From contig JAPEHQ010000003.1 in NCBI GenBank assembly GCA_027405735.1, positions 620,001 to 684,000 on the forward strand: a stretch of DNA of 64,000 nt. The letters are read 5' to 3'. The stretch's first letter is position 1; every line of letters starts with the position of its first letter. The position numbers and the translations under genes are program-made. Below the pieces are notes generated by a model. It searched no databases and was not told where the DNA came from. It was given only the letters and a program-made list of their open reading frames with translations. The DNA comes from Mucor racemosus. Lineage: Eukaryota > Mucoromycota > Mucoromycetes > Mucorales > Mucoraceae. This document shows, one piece after another, positions 25,301 to 37,427 of the stretch.

Positions 25301-26489
25301 TATTTACTGAAAAGATAAAAAAAAAAGAAGCCCCTTTGACACAGTAAAAAAGTATCTTTTAGCCAATCAATAAGCCACTCTAGACTTTTCCTCTGTGTTT
25401 CCTTCAAAGCACAAGATTGCATGAAGCGGAATCACAATGTAGCAACCATCAGTTACTTATTAGAACATCAATGTTTACTTTATACTAAGTTTATTACATC
25501 ATTTATAAAGTATTGGTTTTATAACTTTGACAGCAAAGCCATCATAGAGTTATAGATACCCTATGTTACGCTGGACAATGATAAACGGTTCCTTGACCGT
25601 CAGGGGAACAAGGAAAGAAAGGGCACGCCATTCTCGTGAAAAGTTTAACCTCATTTTTCAGAATTTCTCACATTAAACACTACACTTTCTTCCCGGATAT
25701 TGACATTTTTGATTGGTAAAGTAGATCATTCAAAATCTTCTACTGTGGCCAATCCTTCTCCGCAGAGAAAGGGTTCTGTTATACAATGCTCCTTATTAAG
25801 TATCATGAGTTCACTCATGACAGTTGTTCCTAAGCAGCAGTTATGAATATTGTAATTCAATTACTGTCTATAATAAGATTTGTACGAATGTAAAATGAGA
25901 AATTAAATATTGGTAAAACTTATGAAAAAAGCTAACATCTACACTAGTTGTTCTAAAGGTTGATTTGCGATCATGAATAGGCTATGAATACACTTATATG
26001 ATGAGCATAACCTTTCGAAAAGGAGGATTTTTATAACAGATATATCCTCTGCTTATCAAATGTGAAATATGTATTTTGACGATAATGGCTATTAAATCAG
26101 CATTAAATTTATCAATTTGATTTGAGAACATACATAATATCTTACTCTGTTACCATAATTATATATATCGGCAAACTATTAGTTTATATTAAGCTTCTTG
26201 ATTTACATAATCAAAGCAATCTTTTAATACCTGTTTTTTTTAAACATCATACAGTATTTGTTAATGATCCGCGTAGAACAATCCTTACTTTGATCGACGT
26301 ATTTCTTCGATTTATTTTATGAATTCATTGTTTTATTTTTACGATTCGATTTATATTATCGTATCTTAAATTATTAATACCTCTTGTATTTGTTATTAAA
26401 TTCATGTTATCTCTATGTGAATATTAGAACAAAGTTTTATGTGAGACAACATTTAATTTCTTATGGGGGAAAATAGCATCTTAATTCAG
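25301..26489. other. Upstream region of the C2H2 gene
   Basis: No coding gene is supported. The first 100 bases contain an A-rich tract (25310-25327) just before the ATG. The 66-codon frame at 26122-26322 has no recognisable features and is A+T-driven. Confidence 0.5.
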
Positions 26490-27707
26490 TAGAAATTATA
26501 AAACATTGAGCACCCAAATTGAGATGCTAATTCCCTGTATTTACATGATAGATCCGATTATAATATACTCTGTATTTTTTTTTTTTTTGTCAATATAATC
26601 AAATCATAGTTCAAAATACAGTTTAAGGCCTATCATAACTGAGTCCCAAAAAAAGATTTGTCAAATCGATCAAAAATTGATTCAAAAATCAAAATCATTT
26701 AATAGCTCCTGAACTGCAAAGCAAGTCAACCTAGCATTTTTAACGGTTTTTATGCAGTTTTGGCTTCTGCATCTATCTAAACAAAATTTCAAAAAAAAAT
26801 TTACGTAAATTTGCATAAAATGCAATTGAAATCTTGGAGATTTTCTAAAGGTACACATCACTTTTTATAAGCATATGTTAAATATAAATAATGGAGATGA
26901 CGCGCAGCAAAATTATCTATCGATTGAGCTATTGCTGAATCTTCTACTTGCATTTTTTCTCGAGAAAACGAGATTTTTGTCAATCTTTTTTTTCAAATTC
27001 AGAATTTGAGATGAGGGTATACTGGGGAAAAAGTTGAGGTTAGAATTGAAGGTATCTCTTTATGCACATTTTTAATAATACCTTGACGAAAAATTAATAT
27101 TTTGAAGAAAGCTAAATTGGGTCTGATAGAACTTAATGAGATCTGTGACATGTGTGGAACAGGTAGAGCTATTCACGGAAAAAAGTATAAAAAAACAATA
27201 GGAATTCGACTAGATAACATTAGGGTTTTATTATCAAGTTAAATTCTACTTTAGGACTTTTGTAATAAATAAATGTCCTCTTTATATAGTTTTCATCAGA
27301 GAGATTAGGTAAGCATTCCTAGGTCCATACATAGCCAATAACACCCCTTGTCAGATATAAATCTTGATAGTAACCAATCGGTGTATTCATAGAGTTCATG
27401 GGTCCTTGATCATAATGGTGTGATTAAATCCACATTATGTTGATTGGTCTTTAACTATAAGTTGCTAGGATAGAAGCTTGGTAGAAAATTTATATTAGTA
27501 TGAATCAGCATATATCATTTAGTAGTGAAATGTCTATTCATGTCAGCTGTACTTTAATTGAGAATCAGATGAAATGGAGATCAATATAGTGGATAAATGT
27601 GTACATATTCCACAACATGAATGTGAAAAAAGCATTGCTCGATATAACAAATATTTTGAAATCTAATACAAAAATGCTGAAAAAAACTGAAAAAAAAAAA
27701 AGCTCAG
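26490..27707 (+). repeat. Dispersed repeat R3, copy 2 (interrupted by an LTR)
   Basis: It matches 7490-8275 in the same orientation. Examples are GGCCTATCATAACTGAGT near 26627, TGCAATTGAAATCTTGGAG near 26820, and the block TGACATG..AATGTGAAAAAAGCATTGCTCGATAT split at 27152/27615. The solo LTR 27153-27614 sits inside it. The repeat is then cut off at 27707 by an inverted LTR-E. Confidence 0.8.
27153..27614 (-). mobile_element. Solo LTR, family 2, TSD ACATG
   Basis: A 462-bp element with ends TGTGGAA..TTCCACA and a perfect 5-bp duplication ACATG at 27148-27152 and 27615-27619. The uninterrupted site is seen in R3 copy 1 (AATGACATGAATGCAAAA near 8173). On the minus strand it has CTATATAAAGAGG as a TATA box. 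It belongs to the same family as 4747-5225. Confidence 0.92.
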
Positions 27708-28440
27708 TGTCGTATAGTTTCAGGTTTGATAAATAATACTTAAAAAAGAATACAATTAAAAGAGAATGAGTAATGAATCAGTTCTTCAACTGTATAATAA
27801 AAACTAGGTATCGTTTATTTAGATATTGATGTATCATTCTTAAACCGGATCATGTCAAATCCAAAAAAGTAAATAATAACAGATCCGGAACCGGAAGTTC
27901 CTTAATTAAATATTAACTATACAATGCTCCTAAAAGCATGGTATAGAAGCATGGTATAGAAGCATGGTACAAAAGCATAATACGCCAGTGCGATATTCCA
28001 ACATGATATACCAACATGACACATTGCTATTAAATAACATCTAAACTACCTTATCACATCATTAATTCCCCAAATCAAATAGTATATAAGCCCTATTAAT
28101 TTCATTCCAATAAACGATATCTCTTTACTTGATTAAATTTCTAATTTTTATTTAACCTAAACATATTTTGATAAATCAGATATAAAAGCAAGGCCTTTTA
28201 TATTGATTTGACATTGGGATCATGAGATGTAATTTAAGGCACTATTGAACCGTTAAATCTGTTTGATAGTAATCTATGGATTGAAATGGATCAATCATAA
28301 TTTACCCGTTCTTGTAGAGTTTGTGAATTGCTTTGTTTCAATGCTCCGCTAAATGTGCTTGGATGCTGATTCAATAGCTACTTGATTGATTAACCGCTGG
28401 GATGAAGTAATATGGTTTCATAATGGAGATCCAAAGGTTG
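27708..28440 (-). mobile_element. LTR-E, minus-strand copy interrupted by another LTR
   Basis: It begins TGTCGTATAGTTTCAGG, the reverse of the LTR-E end, directly after the CTCAG of R3. It runs to about 28440, where it meets the segmental duplication. The family-1 LTR 27827-28178 splits it at its GATAT site. Its U3 end is truncated (no TGTTGTATTCC start found). Confidence 0.75.
27827..28178 (+). mobile_element. Solo LTR, family 1, TSD GATAT
   Basis: A 352-bp element from TGATGTATCATTC to TTGATAAATCA with a perfect 5-bp duplication GATAT at 27822-27826 and 28179-28183. It has AGTATATAAGCC as TATA box near 28081 and CAATAAACGATATC downstream. It is the inverted sister of 1913-2274. Confidence 0.92.
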
Positions 28441-28699
28441 AGGTCACGATTGATGAAAGATGCATTTATTGTGTAGTGAAAATTGCAACATTTTGATGGG
28501 GGTACAAATTACAGGACCAAAATTTTGTATTTGCCTCAGGGTTTTTAAAAGGGTTTAAAAGCATACTTTATCAAACTTCTTACTTAGATGTTAAATACTC
28601 ACCATGTGCTATTATTAGTATCATCTTGTTTTTTATTCAATTGTTCTATTATTAAAATCATGCTTTTCATAGCTTATAACAATGACAATGGGGTGTTTC

Positions 28700-28945
28700 T
28701 GATTTTAGGTTGACATATATCATAAGGCGGGCTGATGACACGTTTGATACTATAGTAAATGGAACCAGTCAATTTAATTTATGGAATTTGAATGCAAATA
28801 CCGAGGAACCATGTGTAAGTACTTAATAATTTGGTTCTGGTAAGGCATTGAATAAACTGGCTTGAGACAGAGAGAGTAAAAAGGCGGCACTAATAGGTTT
28901 CAGTGATGGCCACGTTTATATTTATGATATTATTGGAGAGGTAAA
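28700..28945 (+). pseudogene. Dynein intermediate-chain WD40 fragment, copy B
   Basis: One frame reads NGTSQFNLWNLNANTEEP, then stops, then FGSGKALNKLA, and GFSDGHVYIYDIIGEV near 28897-28941. These follow the order of the C-terminal WD40 of cytoplasmic dynein intermediate chain (DLWNLN..TE.P, then ALN, then YDvGE). Two adjacent TAA codons and a TGA break it. There is no start or other exon nearby, so it is a captured gene piece. Confidence 0.78.
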
Positions 28946-29786
28946 ACTAAAATAAAGCCCAATGTAAATCACCTCTAACGCAATAATTATAAAGTAAGAC
29001 TATATTATCATCCAATAAACTACCACGTAATATTAACTTGCATAAAGATTTACAATAATAATAACCTTGAGTCAAGTAGGTACAGCATCGTAAATTCTTG
29101 AAAAAGTTCTCAGGTATTATAAATCTCTTATTTTTAAGACTTACAAGGCTTATAAGCGGAATATTAATTTAGAAAATTATTCTTGTCCAGATCATCAATT
29201 TTGACATTTTTAAATTTTTTTTTCTGATTTTGCAAATTTAGAGTTAATTGTACTACTAATTATAAAAACAAAAAATATACACATATACAGTATTTAGTGC
29301 TCTATTTACTCAATAAAAAATAATAAACATTTTTATTGCAAAATATTACGTGAGAATCCTTTAACCAAAAAACCGTTTTTCGGGCAAAAGTGCAAAATTT
29401 AATTACTTAACATTTAATATTAAGCTTTTATAAGATGTGTACTAGCTATGGCTACAATTTTCTCTCACAATGCAGTACATTTAAACGTTGATTTTGGTAT
29501 CAAAATTTGATTTTTCTGTTTTTTGATGAAAATCACGAGTGTTGGTAAGGATAAGATGAGCTCCGAAAAATGTTCGCTACAAAATCTGAATTTTCAGACC
29601 GTACGTGGTTAAATATAAAAAAAGGTAAAAAAAAGAAACGCTTTTTTATTTAAAACTTAGATATACCATTGTATAAGAGACGTAGCCATTCAATCTTGCT
29701 ATGCTCAATTATGGCATTATTGCTCTACGCTCTCGCTTTTGCAATTTTTTAATAGATGTATGATATGGTAAACTGGGTTTCTGGTA

Positions 29787-31622
29787 TGTCGTATATTTTC
29801 AGGTTTGATAAATAATACTTAAAAAAGAATACAATTAAAAAGAATGATTAATGAATCAGTTCTTCAACTGTATAATAATAATAAGATATTGTTTATTTTA
29901 CTACGGCCGACCTGTGCTATACAAGATAATTTTGTTGTGCCCAGATGGGCTTCACAATATATCCTGAGCTGCTGGGACCACCGAATATGGCTAAAAAAAA
30001 TAAGAATATACACACGGGTACAACAAAAGAAACACCACACGAGCACAACGCTAAGCCTGTATGTGCAGAATTATAGATTCTGTCCATGTGCATGATATTA
30101 ATCCCATGTGTGCATAATAGTAGAATTGCCCATAAACATATCATTATATATTTCCTCACATAATAAATTAAAAGCCATCGCATTTAAAACCATGCCATGC
30201 ATTTCAAATAAGAGAATATGAATATAAACTATTGTTGTATTCCACCTAGTATTATACGTTATCACCTTCTACAGTATCAATACATCTTACAATCTATTGA
30301 CTATGACATGTATTGAAATGCAAATTACTCTGATATCGGATATAAAAAACTCCTAGCGTACCAAGTTTAATCCAGTAATTACCAAGAACGTTTGGATCTC
30401 AATTATGACACCATCTTATTTCATCCCAGTTGTTGTATTCCACCTACTAGTATCATACATTATCACCTTCTACAGTATCAATACATCTTACAATCTATTG
30501 ACTACGACATGTATTGAAGTGCAAGTCTTGATATCGGATATAAGAAACTCCTAGCATATCAAGTTTAATCCAGTAATTACCAAGAACGCTTTGACCTCAA
30601 TTATGACACCACATTATTTCATCCCAGCAGTTAACCAATCAAGTAGTTATCAAATCAACATCCAAGCATATTTAGCGCAGCATTGAAACAAGACAACTCA
30701 CAAGCTCTGCAAGAACGGTTAAATTATGATTGATCCATTTCAATCCATAGATTACTATCAAACAGATCCAATGGTTCAATAGTGCCTTAAATTACATCTC
30801 AGGATCTCAATGTCAAATCAATATAAAAGGCCATACTTTTACATCTAAATAAACGATATCTTGTTTTTATTATACAGTTGAAGAACTGATTAATTACTCA
30901 TTCTTTTATAATTGTATTCGTTTTTAAGTAATATTTATCAATCCTGAAAATATACGACACCAGTGGTTAATCAATCAATTAGCTATCAAATCAACATCCA
31001 AGCACAATTAGCGCAGCATTGAAACAGGAAAACTCACAAGCTCTGCAAGAACGGTTAAATTATGATTAATCCATTTCAATCCATAGATTATTATCTGCTA
31101 CAAAAATAGTAATTAAACAAAAAAAAGCGTTGCGACTACAATTATAACTCTTTGATGTTTATTTAAGATATAAAGTAAAAGCAGAGGTTTATGGATTACC
31201 ATAGCCTTTGTGATATATATACTATTTTCTAATTCTATTAATAATACAGTAATAAGATCTTGAAGCAAGATCTTCATGGTTTAGTTCCTAGTTTGGGAGT
31301 ACCAGTGGTACAATTTGACATTTTAAAGTTTTGTGTGATTTAAGGTTATTAGATCTTAGATGTTGACTAAGATCAATTTGATTACTAAACAAACTTGGTA
31401 TATGTAGTTTACTACATTATCAAACAGATCTGATGGTTTAATAGTGTCTTAAATTACATCTCAGGATCTCAATGTCAAATCAATATAAAAGGTCATACTT
31501 TTATATCTAAATAAACGATATCTTGTTTTTATTATATAGTTGAGGAACTGATTCATTACTCATTCTCTTTTAATTGTATTCTTTTTTAAGTACTTGTTTA
31601 TCAATCCTGAAAATATGCGACA
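29787..31622. mobile_element. Head-to-tail cluster of LTR-E copies
   Basis: It comprises an inverted LTR end (29787-29895), a unique middle shared with copy A, then three direct LTR-E segments. 30233-30430 is truncated at its 3' end. 30431-30959 is complete, from TGTTGTATTCC to TATACGACA. 30960-31622 lacks the 5' end and is split by the solo LTR 31096-31416. Such stacking suggests repeated recombination between LTRs. Confidence 0.7.
31096..31416 (-). mobile_element. Solo LTR, family 4, TSD TTATC
   Basis: A 321-bp element from TGCTACAAAA to TTTACTACA with a perfect 5-bp duplication TTATC at 31091-31095 and 31417-31421. The intact site is seen in sister LTR-E copies (GATTACTATCAAACAG near 30750). 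On the minus strand it has AGTATATATATC and then TTAAATAAAC. It is the only copy of this family in the window. Confidence 0.9.
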
Positions 31623-32692
31623 GACAATCTAACGTATGATATCTACGTAACATTTTTTTTTACTTACAAGGATTATCGTTATTTTCGTCAGAATACATAC
31701 AAAAACCAAAGTATAATTTTTCAGAGATTTTGAAGCATTTCGTCGGTAAATTTTCTTTCAAATTCGCTATTTGATGCAGAATGAAAGGTTATATAAATGA
31801 CACTTAACACGCTTACGTATTCTACTATTTATATTATTGAAAAAATGAACATCTGTGGTTTTTGAATTAATTTTTTTCAATATACGGTAGTAGAAACCAA
31901 ATGATACAATTTAAATGGTGTTTTAATTTTTTATTACAGTTTAATTAAGTCAAAAACTATGCTTGAATGTTTTTAGTTGTTTCATAAATATACAAATTGT
32001 AACAATATTGAGCGTAAATTAGCACCGGATACCTGCAGACATACTCCAAAAATAGTCAAACTTCTGTGGGATTTTGAATAGTTTACGCTGCCAATATCAC
32101 ATGCATCTGTTACTAGGGCAAAAATGTGAAAAAACATACCTGGTTAAAAAAAATATTCATGTGTTTTTTTTTTCTTTTTCTCTCCAGTCGATTGTGTACA
32201 AAGTGTTGGTTATTCAAGCTTGAACCATTGATTATCTTCTTCTGAAGGCCGGAGTCAACTGAAGAGATTGCCATGGCACAAGCCGTATATTGTATCCAAT
32301 TTAGTTTGTTTATATGGTTTCCACTGCATACTAGCATTGATAAGCCGGCAGGCAAATCGCTAGAGCCTTTTGTGGGTATATGTTAACAGTGAGCTCCTGT
32401 TAATATGTATTTGCTTAACGCGGCTACTCCAGCTATGCACATGGGGTGACATCAAGTGGCTGTCATACATGTGGACCTTCAACTTTGTTCTATGTATGTG
32501 CTGTTTCTGTTTAGCCATCGGGGGTGATCTAATTAGATTTATATGCAGGATAGACCCCTACCTACCTAGTTGTTGCGCTAGTGGTTAACTGATTTGGGGA
32601 GGAAGAAGGGGAGGGATTATGAAGGCCTTCATAGTTGTGAACTTTGGGATCAGATATACTTTGACCTTCTCGCGGTTGATCCTGTTAGTATC

Positions 32693-33175
32693 TGCAGTAA
32701 AATATGGGTGTAAAAAGCGATAAAGAATACTGTTAAAATCCTTCTTTATTAAAATATGGATAATGTGCAATAAAATGGTTATTCTACGTCTCTATTTATA
32801 TTATTTGGTGATTATTTACTATCTTGCAATTGCATTGCAATTGTCAACGATTCCATTAATTTTGAGTATAAATGTTGGGTTGTTTGGTTATTGATTTGGT
32901 GGATCAAAAACGGTGTTTTAAATATAGTTTGTCAATCATGCTTTCAGAACAGCCCTTACTTGTTCTACTTGATAAGCATGTACTTTTTGTATCTTTTATT
33001 TAGGATATCCCACATTACTTTAGTATTTTAGCATCTCTTATTTGAATATTATACCCTTGCTATCTTTATGCAATTGTCTATTTACTATATAGTCTTATCT
33101 TTGATAGCATGGTTTCAAATGAGATGACATTTAATTTAGGTATTTTATGATGGGAATCTAGCTTAGTTCACTTCA
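32693..33175 (-). mobile_element. Solo LTR, family 5, TSD GTATC
   Basis: A 483-bp element read on the minus strand from TGAAGTGAAC to ATTTTACTGCA. It has a perfect 5-bp duplication GTATC at 32688-32692 and 33176-33180. Copy A keeps the empty site (GTTAGTATCATAGTAATATG near 4390-4410). A minus-strand AATATAAATAGAG and a TTAATAAAGAAGG lie in the expected promoter and polyadenylation order. Confidence 0.92.
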
Positions 33176-33719
33176 GTATCATAGTAATATGAGAACCAAC
33201 AAAAGTACTTTCTTATATTAAATAGTAAATAAAAAGTGTTTATTTTAAACAAATAAATTATAAATTGCGTCTATATATTATAATTTAAAAAATGAATCAA
33301 ATACTTTACTGAAATATGCTTTTAATAAATATATGTTTATGAATCATTTTTATGTATTAGAATATTGGAGCATTTATAATAGGATTTGTATGGATGATTT
33401 TATTTTAATATCAAATTCCCTTTTTTACAGTACATTATTTGCTTCGAAGGATATTGTAAAGAGATTGAATTGCATTTGAAAGTTTCTATTCTCTACCTTA
33501 TCAATTCATTGCATCTTGAGCTATACGTGTAATATACTGTATGAGGATATTCACAAAAAAAAAAAGGTATGAAAGAGCAATAATAAGAATTTGATTAGAT
33601 AAAGTTAGGGTTTTATTATAAGTTAAATTATACTTGAGGGCTTTTCAACATTTACATATTTATATGAATTATGCAACTGAAACTAATTCATGCAATTATT
33701 GTTGAAACATCATGTAATG

Positions 33720-34790
33720 TGAATCATTACATCGCTGCTACACTTTTTTTTCACCAAATAATACCAAGATAAAATTATATGCCAATGTACCTGAGATGTT
33801 CACCTTTAATCCAAAAACAAATATCCAGAAAAATCCTATTTTTTACAATTGGTATTAATTTTTCAGCGCTAATTTTTCAGAGTTTTACGCGTATTCCACT
33901 GCTAAAGAATTGAAAACTTTGAGGCTTCATATCTCTAGGAATAATTAAGCTATAATACTAACACTCTTTAATAATAAAACTTACTTGTTTTAAGGTGCTC
34001 TGTAATATATTTTAATATAAAAAAATTCTAAGTACTTTTATTTTTTTTTCATTTTTTTGGCATTTCTATAGTAGATTTTAAAATATTGGTTAAATTAAGC
34101 AACATTTTTTTTACATTCATGTCATTAAGCTCGTTTAGCTCTCTCAGACCCAATTTAGAGATTTTCAAAATTTTAATTTTTCGTGGAGATATCCTCAAAA
34201 ATGTGTACAAAAAGGTATCTCCATTTCTAGTGTCCTTTTCCCCCTTGTATACCCTCATCCCAAATTCTGAAACTGAAAAAAATTTGGACAAAATCTCGTT
34301 TTCTCTACGAAAAATGTAGCTAAAAAGTTAAATAATAGTTCGATCGATAGATAATTGTTTTGTACATCATTTAAGTCACCTATATGTTAAATATGTTTAT
34401 CAAAATTAATGTATATCTTCAAAAAACCTCCAAAATTTCAATTGCATTTTATACAAAATTTAATGTGAAATATTTGTCTGAATTTTATTTAGATAGATGC
34501 AAAATCCAAAACTATACAGAAACTATTTAATATGCTAGGTCGGCTTACTTTGCAGTTCATGCGCCATTAAACGATTTTGTTTTTTTGAATCATTTTTCAT
34601 TAATTTCAACAAATAAATTTTGGAACCCCGTGATGATAGGTTTTAAGCTGTGATAAGTCCCTATTATTTTGGTTATCTCGATGAAAAATCAATATTTTTT
34701 GCTAAAACAAAAAATGCATAATAGCAATCAATTAGATCTATCTTGTGAATATAGCAATTAAGCCCTGAATAATGAGTTTTAAGTTTTACA
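33720..34790 (-). repeat. Dispersed repeat R3, copy 3 (inverted)
   Basis: The reverse complement aligns with 7550-8540. ACCTGAGATGTTCA near 33788 matches the TGAACATCTCAGGT block near 8491, and CAATTGCATTTTATAC near 34439 matches the TGCAATTGAAAT block. The frame at 34086-34319 is partly mirrored by the frame at 7943-8125 of copy 1 but differs by frameshifts, so it is not treated as a gene. Confidence 0.75.
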
Positions 34791-35807
34791 GAATAATAAA
34801 CTAATATTTACAACTGCAGAAAACAAAGAAAAAAACCCCATCCTTGTGAATACATTCTAAAGGCTGTTAATTATAGGGCTAGCTAAAGAAAAGGTAGCAC
34901 GCTCCAATTTTGAAGATTGAAGACCTTAAAAAATAGCTTTTTAAACTTTCAAATGAGTACCTATGTACCTACTATCACCTTTATGAAGCATATCGAAACC
35001 GAATTTAATATATGGAGCGCAACGTTTTTTATAATTGAATAGTTCAAGGCATCACGCAAAACAAGTCGATAAGTTTATCAACTATAAAGGTCAAAGTCTA
35101 GCAAAATAAAAACAAGTTGTGATATAATAAATAAAAGAAACATATGCACAGCATATATTTTATATAACATGCTCCAAGAAAATCAACCAAAGGCTATTCA
35201 AGGCAGTGCTTTTTATGCTGAGTATCAAACAGCAGCTCAACTTTTTGTGGTAGCAATCACTATGAGATAAAAAAAAGTGATTTCATATAACATAGAAATG
35301 CTCTGATAGTTTGCTTCATTTTAAATTGCAATCACAGCTCAATATATTACTACGTACAGTTTATTCACTGTAAATTCAGACGAAATTATTATTTTTTTTG
35401 GATGAAATAAAATTAAAGTTTAGACGAAATAGAATAAAAGTTGGAACCAAATGAGAGTAAATTTTGAATGAAATGAGAATGAGATTTGAAACCAAATGAG
35501 AGTAAAATTGGAGCAAGCAGAGAATTGATTTGAGATGAATATAAAAAAAAAGTAGAAAAAGGAGATTAGTAGAGACATTCTATATTGATAACAAATAACC
35601 TACTTCTTTGGAGACCTTCATGCAACTGCAAATTTAAGCTCATCAATAATGCTCACATGTTTCTTGCATCAACGAATATTCATATTAACGTATTTGAAAA
35701 GTTAATTAAGAATATTTATTTGTATATATACTAGCACCCATATGTATTTTAAGGTCATAAATCATTTGAAATACACAAATTGCTAATATTATACAACCTC
35801 AATGGTT
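34791..35807. other. Spacer with a degenerate short tandem repeat
   Basis: At about 35378-35520 a unit of roughly 22-25 bp, based on AAATGAGAGTAAAATTTGGA, occurs about six times with many changes. The rest is A+T-rich with no gene seen. The 3' end of the zinc-finger gene lies at 35808. Confidence 0.5.
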
Positions 35808-37427
35808 TTAGGATATTTTTCTTTTATGTTTCAATTTCATTAAATGAACTTTTCTGCAATGTTTTCGGTATCTCTTTGCTGATTTTTTTGTCTTCTTGCA
35901 TACATGACAATAAAAATCAGGATCATCTGGGTCAGGGAGGGTATCAGAAGTTATCGAGGTGTTTATGCTAATCTTTTTTTCAATATCTATAAAATGAACC
36001 AAATGCAAATGGAATCTGTAATTCCAATTTGAGAGAAAAGTTGTTTTACATACTCTGCAATAATCATAAGCATGAATATCAGGCTCTTCAGTACCTTGGG
36101 TTGCAATACTTTCAGTTGTAGGGCTATCATTCTTGGGTATATTTTCGTTGTGAGGATTTGATGGCAAAACATATTTCACAACATGAATCTCTGCTAAATG
36201 TGCTTGATAGTCAGGTTTTTGCTCGAACGTTTGATCACATGCTGTACAATAGAAATCAAGATCTCCAGGATCAAGTAATTCTTGATCTAATGTGATTACT
36301 CCATCGCTATCGACTTTATGAACACCTTTACAGTGATCTTGAAATACATCTCTTGAGCCAAACTTTAGATGGCAAAATAAGCATAAATATCCTAGATCAG
36401 ACAAATCAGGAAGTTTGTCAGGGCTTTGTATCAAGTTTCTATTGTGTCGCTTTTGCAAATGTTTGATATATCGAGTATTTTTTTTATATTGTTTCTCGCA
36501 TAAACGACAATAGTTGTATGGGGTTGTTATTTCAGGAAGTCTTTTCGGGTCTGTATCCCATCGATGTGTTGTGTGTTGATATTCTAAATGTTTGCGAAAT
36601 AATGCGTGTGTGAGATAGGTAATTTTACAAATACGGCAGTAATTATTAGAATTGTCTGCAGACGGCATATCTATACGATGAATATGTTTTAAATGAATTG
36701 TATATCCTTGTGTAGTCTTGAAAGTTTTGCTACAAATTTGGCAATTATATGTAGAGTCCATAGAACTTGCATAATCGAATCTCGGTAGTATATAATGTAT
36801 CTGTTGTAAATGTAGTCGATATGATATATGGGATGTGCATTCTTTTTCACAAGCGTCGCAATATGTATTAGATTGATCGAGATTTGGCGCTTTATAATTG
36901 TGTTTAATCTTTTTTGATTCGAACCCTTTCTTATGGGTTTTACGCAGGTGGTTTAGAAATGGTCCATATTCTGTCGAGACTTGATAGCATAAGTTGCATT
37001 GGAAAGTAGTGGAATTGGTGTGGAGATCAGAGGATTTATCTTCTTCTATAAATTAATAATCATTAGCAACTTTTCTTTATATTGCTTTGAAATCTACATA
37101 CCATCAGCTGCAAAAGTAATACTATCTATCGTCTCCTCGGGGCTTGTTGTTTCTTCGACTTCCTCTTCTTCTTCTTCTTTTACAATAACAACATTAAATG
37201 CGCATTTACTTGCATCAGCATCTCCATTATTATCAACAATGATATGATCGCTTTTGTTATTTTATTAGAACTTGAATGGTGTCTTTATTTATTTCAAGTA
37301 CTCACAGATTTTCTACTTCAAAAGCACATTCACGGGCCTGTTTAAGCGCATAGTCAAATAAAGCGTCTTGATCCTCTTCACTCAAGAAAGGATCAATATT
37401 ATCAGTACTAATGCCTACCAAACTCAT
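35808..37427 (-). CDS. C2H2 zinc-finger protein (9 fingers), paralogue of the gene at 22043-25300
   Basis: Probable nuclear DNA- or RNA-binding protein with unknown target. Three exons on the minus strand: 37306-37427, 37102-37250 and 35808-37045. They give 502 residues in frame. The start ATG at 37425-37427 is the first in frame. The acidic N-terminus contains DALFDYALKQAREC, matching DTLFEYLLKENREC of the larger paralogue, and a run of six Glu (EEEEEE) in exon 2. Nine fingers start near residue 100 (FQCNLCYQV, TYCDACEKE, YNCQICSKT, NYCRICKIT, NYCRLCEKQ, YLCLFCHLK, FYCTACDQT, DYCRVCKTT, FYCHVCKKT). All have C-x2-C and H-x4-H spacing. The last finger and tail (HLMKLK) match the end of the paralogue (HQMKLK). 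The two-finger CCGC modules are absent. It lies just outside the repeat cluster. Confidence 0.85.

Larger units (their letters stand above)
28441..33645. repeat. Segmental duplication, copy B
   Basis: Matches 62-4862 collinearly. Compared with copy A it lacks the roughly 560-bp insertion near 403-970 and the LTR 1913-2274. It carries extra tandem LTR-E pieces (30233-31622) and solo LTRs at 31096-31416 and 32693-33175. The right end stops inside the family-2 LTR near 33645. Short frames within it (for example 29917-30183 and 32113-32355, minus) correspond to altered frames in copy A and are not credible genes. Confidence 0.85.

Noticed and set aside
34049..34319. Open frames on both strands in R3 copy 3
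   Set aside because: The aligned R3 copies do not keep either frame.
1..35807. Reverse transcriptase, integrase or transposase genes expected for the LTRs
   Set aside because: No frame shows the catalytic motifs of these enzymes, so the elements are recorded as solo LTRs.
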